DNA of 64,000 nt. It comes from Mycobacterium sp. 1100029.7. GTDB taxonomy: Bacteria > Actinomycetota > Actinomycetes > Mycobacteriales > Mycobacteriaceae. Of this stretch, positions 61,662 through 64,000 are shown in pieces (within the stretch, counting starts at the first letter, position 1; each line of letters starts with the position of its first letter). The position numbers and the translations under genes are program-made. The notes under the pieces were generated by a model. It was not told the DNA's origin. It ran no database searches and saw only the letters and a program-made list of their open reading frames with translations. The stretch covers positions 1 to 64,000 of the forward strand of contig NZ_LZSC01000075.1 in the NCBI RefSeq assembly GCF_001665235.1, written 5' to 3'.

Positions 61662-62954
61662 TCACCCGAGCGAATCAGCGGGCATTGCGATGATGGCGTG
61701 CGCGTTGGCACCACCAGCGCCGAACGACGACACCGCCCCGTAGCGGATGCCGTTTTTCGGCTCCCAGGGGGAGAGCTTCGTCGCCAGTCGGACGCCGGTC
61801 AGTTCCCAGTCCACCTTCTTGGTTGGATTGTCCGCGAACAGGGTTGGTGGAATGTGGCCATGCTGGCCCGCGAGCAGCACCTTGATGAGTCCGAGAATTC
61901 CGGCCGCCGCTTGGGCATGTCCAGCATTCGACTTGATCGAGCCAAGTAGCACTTCGGCTCCCGACGTCCCATAGGTCCGAAATAGCGCATTCAATTCTGC
62001 GGGATCACCGGCACGAGTCGCAGTGCCGTGGCCTTCGATCATTCCTACATCGGCCGGATCCATGTTCGCTGCCCCCAACGTCTTGTGAATAAGCTGCTCC
62101 TGGGCGGACGCCCGAGGAACGAGAATCGGCTGGCCGCTTCCGTTGTGGTTGGTGCGGACGGCGAGAATATGCCCGTAGATCCGATGGCCCAGCTGCCGTG
62201 CGCGCGTTTCACGTTCGACGAGAACCATCCCTGCGGCCTCGCTCCAGACGGTTCCGGTGGCATGGTCGGAGTAGGCGCGGCAGTGCCCGTCTTCGGAAAG
62301 GGCGTTGAGCCTGGCGAACTCGTAGAAGGCCAGCGGCGACCCCATTACACATACGCCGCCGGCCAGTGCCCAATCGCATTCGTCCGCCCGCACGGCCGCG
62401 GCGGCCGCATGGAGTGCGGTCAACGACGACGCGCACGCCGAGTCAACACACATGGACGGGCCCGTAAGGCCCAGGCAGTGCGAGATTCGCGCGGCGGCTC
62501 CGAGTTGCCCGACACCGACGACTCGATGGCCGCTGTAGGTATCGGCGCGCGTCCCCGGCGGGCCATACGCATACGGTGAGATGCCGACGAAGCAGCCGCC
62601 TTCCGCACCCGCAAGAGTCGCAGGATTGAATCCGGCGCTCTCCAGAGCTTTCCACGCGACTCGCATCGCAACCCGTTGCTGGGGATGCATGACAACTGCC
62701 TCGCGCTGGGTGATGCCGAAGAAGGAAGGATCGAATAGGGCTGCACCGTCGAGGAATCCGCCCGCATCGCAAACCTGTCCCCAGCCGTCGAGCCGCGAGA
62801 CCGAGAGCAGATCTTCGACTGGCCAACCGCGATCCCGCGGAATGGTACCGATCAGCTCCCTCGATTCGGCGAGCGCCGACCACAGGCCGGCTGGGCTGTC
62901 GATGCCCCCCGGTGCCTCGACGCCCATTCCGGAAATGACGACCGGGTCGCTCAC
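61662..62954 (-). CDS. mbtC: MbtC-like stand-alone beta-ketoacyl synthase
   Basis: This 430-residue ketosynthase has the full catalytic set Cys174 (VDSACASSL), His309 (EGHGTATRAGD) and His346 (KSNAGHAQAAAG). It carries no further domains and is the partner of the AT-KR-ACP protein coded next. The start is GTG, overlapping the thioesterase stop (GTGA), so all three genes are translationally linked. In mycobactin assembly this pair condenses a malonyl unit with the chain made by MbtB. Confidence 0.84.
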   Translation of the reverse strand: MSDPVVISGMGVEAPGGIDSPAGLWSALAESRELIGTIPRDRGWPVEDLLSVSRLDGWGQVCDAGGFLDGAALFDPSFFGITQREAVVMHPQQRVAMRVAWKALESAGFNPATLAGAEGGCFVGISPYAYGPPGTRADTYSGHRVVGVGQLGAAARISHCLGLTGPSMCVDSACASSLTALHAAAAAVRADECDWALAGGVCVMGSPLAFYEFARLNALSEDGHCRAYSDHATGTVWSEAAGMVLVERETRARQLGHRIYGHILAVRTNHNGSGQPILVPRASAQEQLIHKTLGAANMDPADVGMIEGHGTATRAGDPAELNALFRTYGTSGAEVLLGSIKSNAGHAQAAAGILGLIKVLLAGQHGHIPPTLFADNPTKKVDWELTGVRLATKLSPWEPKNGIRYGAVSSFGAGGANAHAIIAMPADSLG

Positions 62955-63733
62955 ACCAATAGCTTCGCGACGACGTCAAGGTGGGACTCCAGGTAGAAGT
63001 GTCCACCGTCGAACATGGTCACCGTGACGGCCGCGGTGTGCTTACCCCAGTCGTAAAGGTCGCCCAGCGTCACATCCGGGTCCTTGTCACCGGCCATCGC
63101 GTGGATCGGCGCCGCGATCCTGGCTTCCGGTGCGCACAAGTAGGCGTCAAAGGCCGCATAGTCGGCCCTGATCACCGGCAGCGCCAACTTCATGATCTCG
63201 CGGTTGGCTAGCACGGCGGCATCGGTCCCTTGGAGCGCGGTGAGGTTGTCCAGGAGGCCGTCGTCATCGCTGGGATGTGGTGGCATGGCAGCGGCGCGAC
63301 ATGGCGCCACCGCCGCAGAAGCGTTGAGGCGCAACACTTCTACCCCGTGTGCTTCGGCCAGCCGCACGAATTCGAAGGCGACGATAGCGCCCATGCTGTG
63401 GCCGAACGTCACGATCGGAACTCCGCAGCGGCGTTGCGACGCCGAGAATTCTTCGAATGCGCCGGCCGCCATGTCGTTGAGCGAGCCCAGTGGGGCTTCG
63501 GCTACCCGGTCTTGGCGGCCGGGGTACTGGAAGACGATGACGTCGAAGTTCTTGCTGAGCGCTTTCGAGAATCCTCGATAGGCCGATGCGCCGGCTCCGG
63601 CATGCGGAAAAACCAGCAGCGGAGGGCAGTTCGGCGATTCCGCATCGTGGAATTGTCTGATCCATCCCAATGTGCGCGGCATGTCTACCTCGCGATCTGC
63701 TATCCCGTGCGGCAGGCTGACGGGTTCGGACAT
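62951..63733 (-). CDS. Type II thioesterase of the mycobactin-like operon
   Basis: This 260-residue type II thioesterase has the family opening LLVFPHAGAGASAYRGF and PGRQDR, the nucleophile Ser113 in GHSMGA, and a C-terminal His in GGHFYLES. Such enzymes clear mis-primed or stalled acyl groups from NRPS/PKS carrier domains. It is the first gene of the leftward operon, 90 bases from an IdeR-like box, and overlaps the MbtC-like gene. This supports editing of the siderophore assembly line. Confidence 0.86.
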   Translation of the reverse strand: MSEPVSLPHGIADREVDMPRTLGWIRQFHDAESPNCPPLLVFPHAGAGASAYRGFSKALSKNFDVIVFQYPGRQDRVAEAPLGSLNDMAAGAFEEFSASQRRCGVPIVTFGHSMGAIVAFEFVRLAEAHGVEVLRLNASAAVAPCRAAAMPPHPSDDDGLLDNLTALQGTDAAVLANREIMKLALPVIRADYAAFDAYLCAPEARIAAPIHAMAGDKDPDVTLGDLYDWGKHTAAVTVTMFDGGHFYLESHLDVVAKLLV

Positions 63734-63822
63734 CCGCTCTGGCCGCTTCGATTGTATGAATTCGCCGAGTCTTTGGGTCGGCCGGTCTTCCGCTCCGCGT
63801 GCTTCCGCGAGACGATTGCAAC

Positions 63823-63841
63823 TTAGCGCAGGCTAACATAA
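63823..63841. promoter_or_regulatory. IdeR-like iron box
   Basis: TTAGCGCAGGCTAACATAA matches the 19-base mycobacterial iron-box consensus TTAGGTTAGGCTAACCTAA at 15 positions, with an intact right half apart from one base. It lies 90 bases before the thioesterase start, so the thioesterase-MbtC-MbtD operon is probably repressed by IdeR when iron is plentiful. Confidence 0.75.
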
Positions 63842-63903
63842 CTTCAAGGTGTGGTCGGTAGCGATTAGGCCGCATCATTCCCGCCGCGGATGACGTTCGA
63901 AGG

Positions 63904-64000
63904 GTGTGTGACGTGCGTGGTGTCGTGCCGGTGTCTGCGGACAGGGCCTGGCTGTCAATTCGATTCGAGACGGCCCCGATAAGAGGTCGCCGGACGTCGG
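63904..64000 (+). CDS. Possible start of a divergent gene, cut by the window edge
   Basis: An open frame runs from GTG 63904 or GTG 63913 to the window end on the plus strand (VRGVVPVSADRAW and on). It would be divergent from the mycobactin-like operon and share the iron box. Too little is visible to name a product or be sure it is coding. Confidence 0.3.
   Translation, partial: MCDVRGVVPVSADRAWLSIRFETAPIRGRRTS

Noticed and set aside
63842-64000. MbtA coding start at the right edge
   Set aside because: The visible residues do not resemble the MbtA N-terminus, and the segment is too short to name.
1-64000. tRNA, rRNA, CRISPR array, insertion sequence or prophage
   Set aside because: No T-arm-like tRNA sequence in gaps, no spaced repeats and no transposase or integrase motifs were found on either strand.

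Overview
The window reads as the chromosome of a nontuberculous Mycobacterium. The support is high GC with heavy GTG/TTG start use, a PrrB-like sensor kinase, many TetR regulators, lipid-type catabolic genes (acyl-CoA dehydrogenases, acyl-CoA ligase, thiolase-like and DUF35 proteins), a CtpB-like copper ATPase and mycobactin-type MbtC/MbtD proteins behind an IdeR-like iron box. Species cannot be decided from the sequence alone. No rRNA, tRNA, CRISPR array, insertion sequence or prophage was recognised.

Layout. 1-1267: the 3' part of selB; its first 156 bases are an inverted fold-back of the same gene, probably an assembly artefact at a contig end. 1.3-6.7 kb: a flavin oxidase, an orphan PrrB-like kinase, a SulP transporter, a methyltransferase and a small membrane protein. 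6.7-10 kb: a Rieske oxygenase and a D-aminoacylase-like amidohydrolase, followed by a Tat-exported catalase-like peroxidase translationally coupled to cytochrome b561. 12-17.4 kb: an XRE regulator, then four overlapping genes that resemble phosphonate catabolism (phosphonatase-like HAD hydrolase, phosphate-type symporter, zinc dehydrogenase, PhnM-like amidohydrolase) with no C-P lyase gene in the window. 17.4-20 kb: an OFA-type MFS transporter with a long AT-richer upstream region carrying three related inverted repeats, and a second copy of the small membrane protein family.

20-42 kb is a dense catabolic region. It holds two operons, each with a thiolase-like protein lacking the nucleophilic cysteine next to a DUF35 partner, the arrangement seen in steroid side-chain aldolases. 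It also holds a tandem acyl-CoA dehydrogenase, a double CoA-transferase, two metal-dependent amidohydrolases, a sulfotransferase, an acyl-CoA ligase, an SDR and hydrolases. TetR, PadR and LacI regulators are interspersed. A near-identical operator before the acyl-CoA dehydrogenase operon and before the acyl-CoA ligase, 17 kb away, ties parts of the region into one regulon.

42-50 kb: an exported polysaccharide deacetylase, a membrane esterase, a copper P-type ATPase with a CsoR/RicR-like operator, and two paralogous TetR genes around a UPF0126 membrane protein. 50-56.6 kb: two coupled Baeyer-Villiger-type monooxygenases followed by a sulfate-binding protein and a SulP permease; related DNA motifs precede both units. 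56.6-64 kb: an SDR, a Tcmp-type methyltransferase, and MbtD-, MbtC- and thioesterase-like genes read leftward from an IdeR-like box, with no NRPS gene after MbtD where mbtE would be expected.
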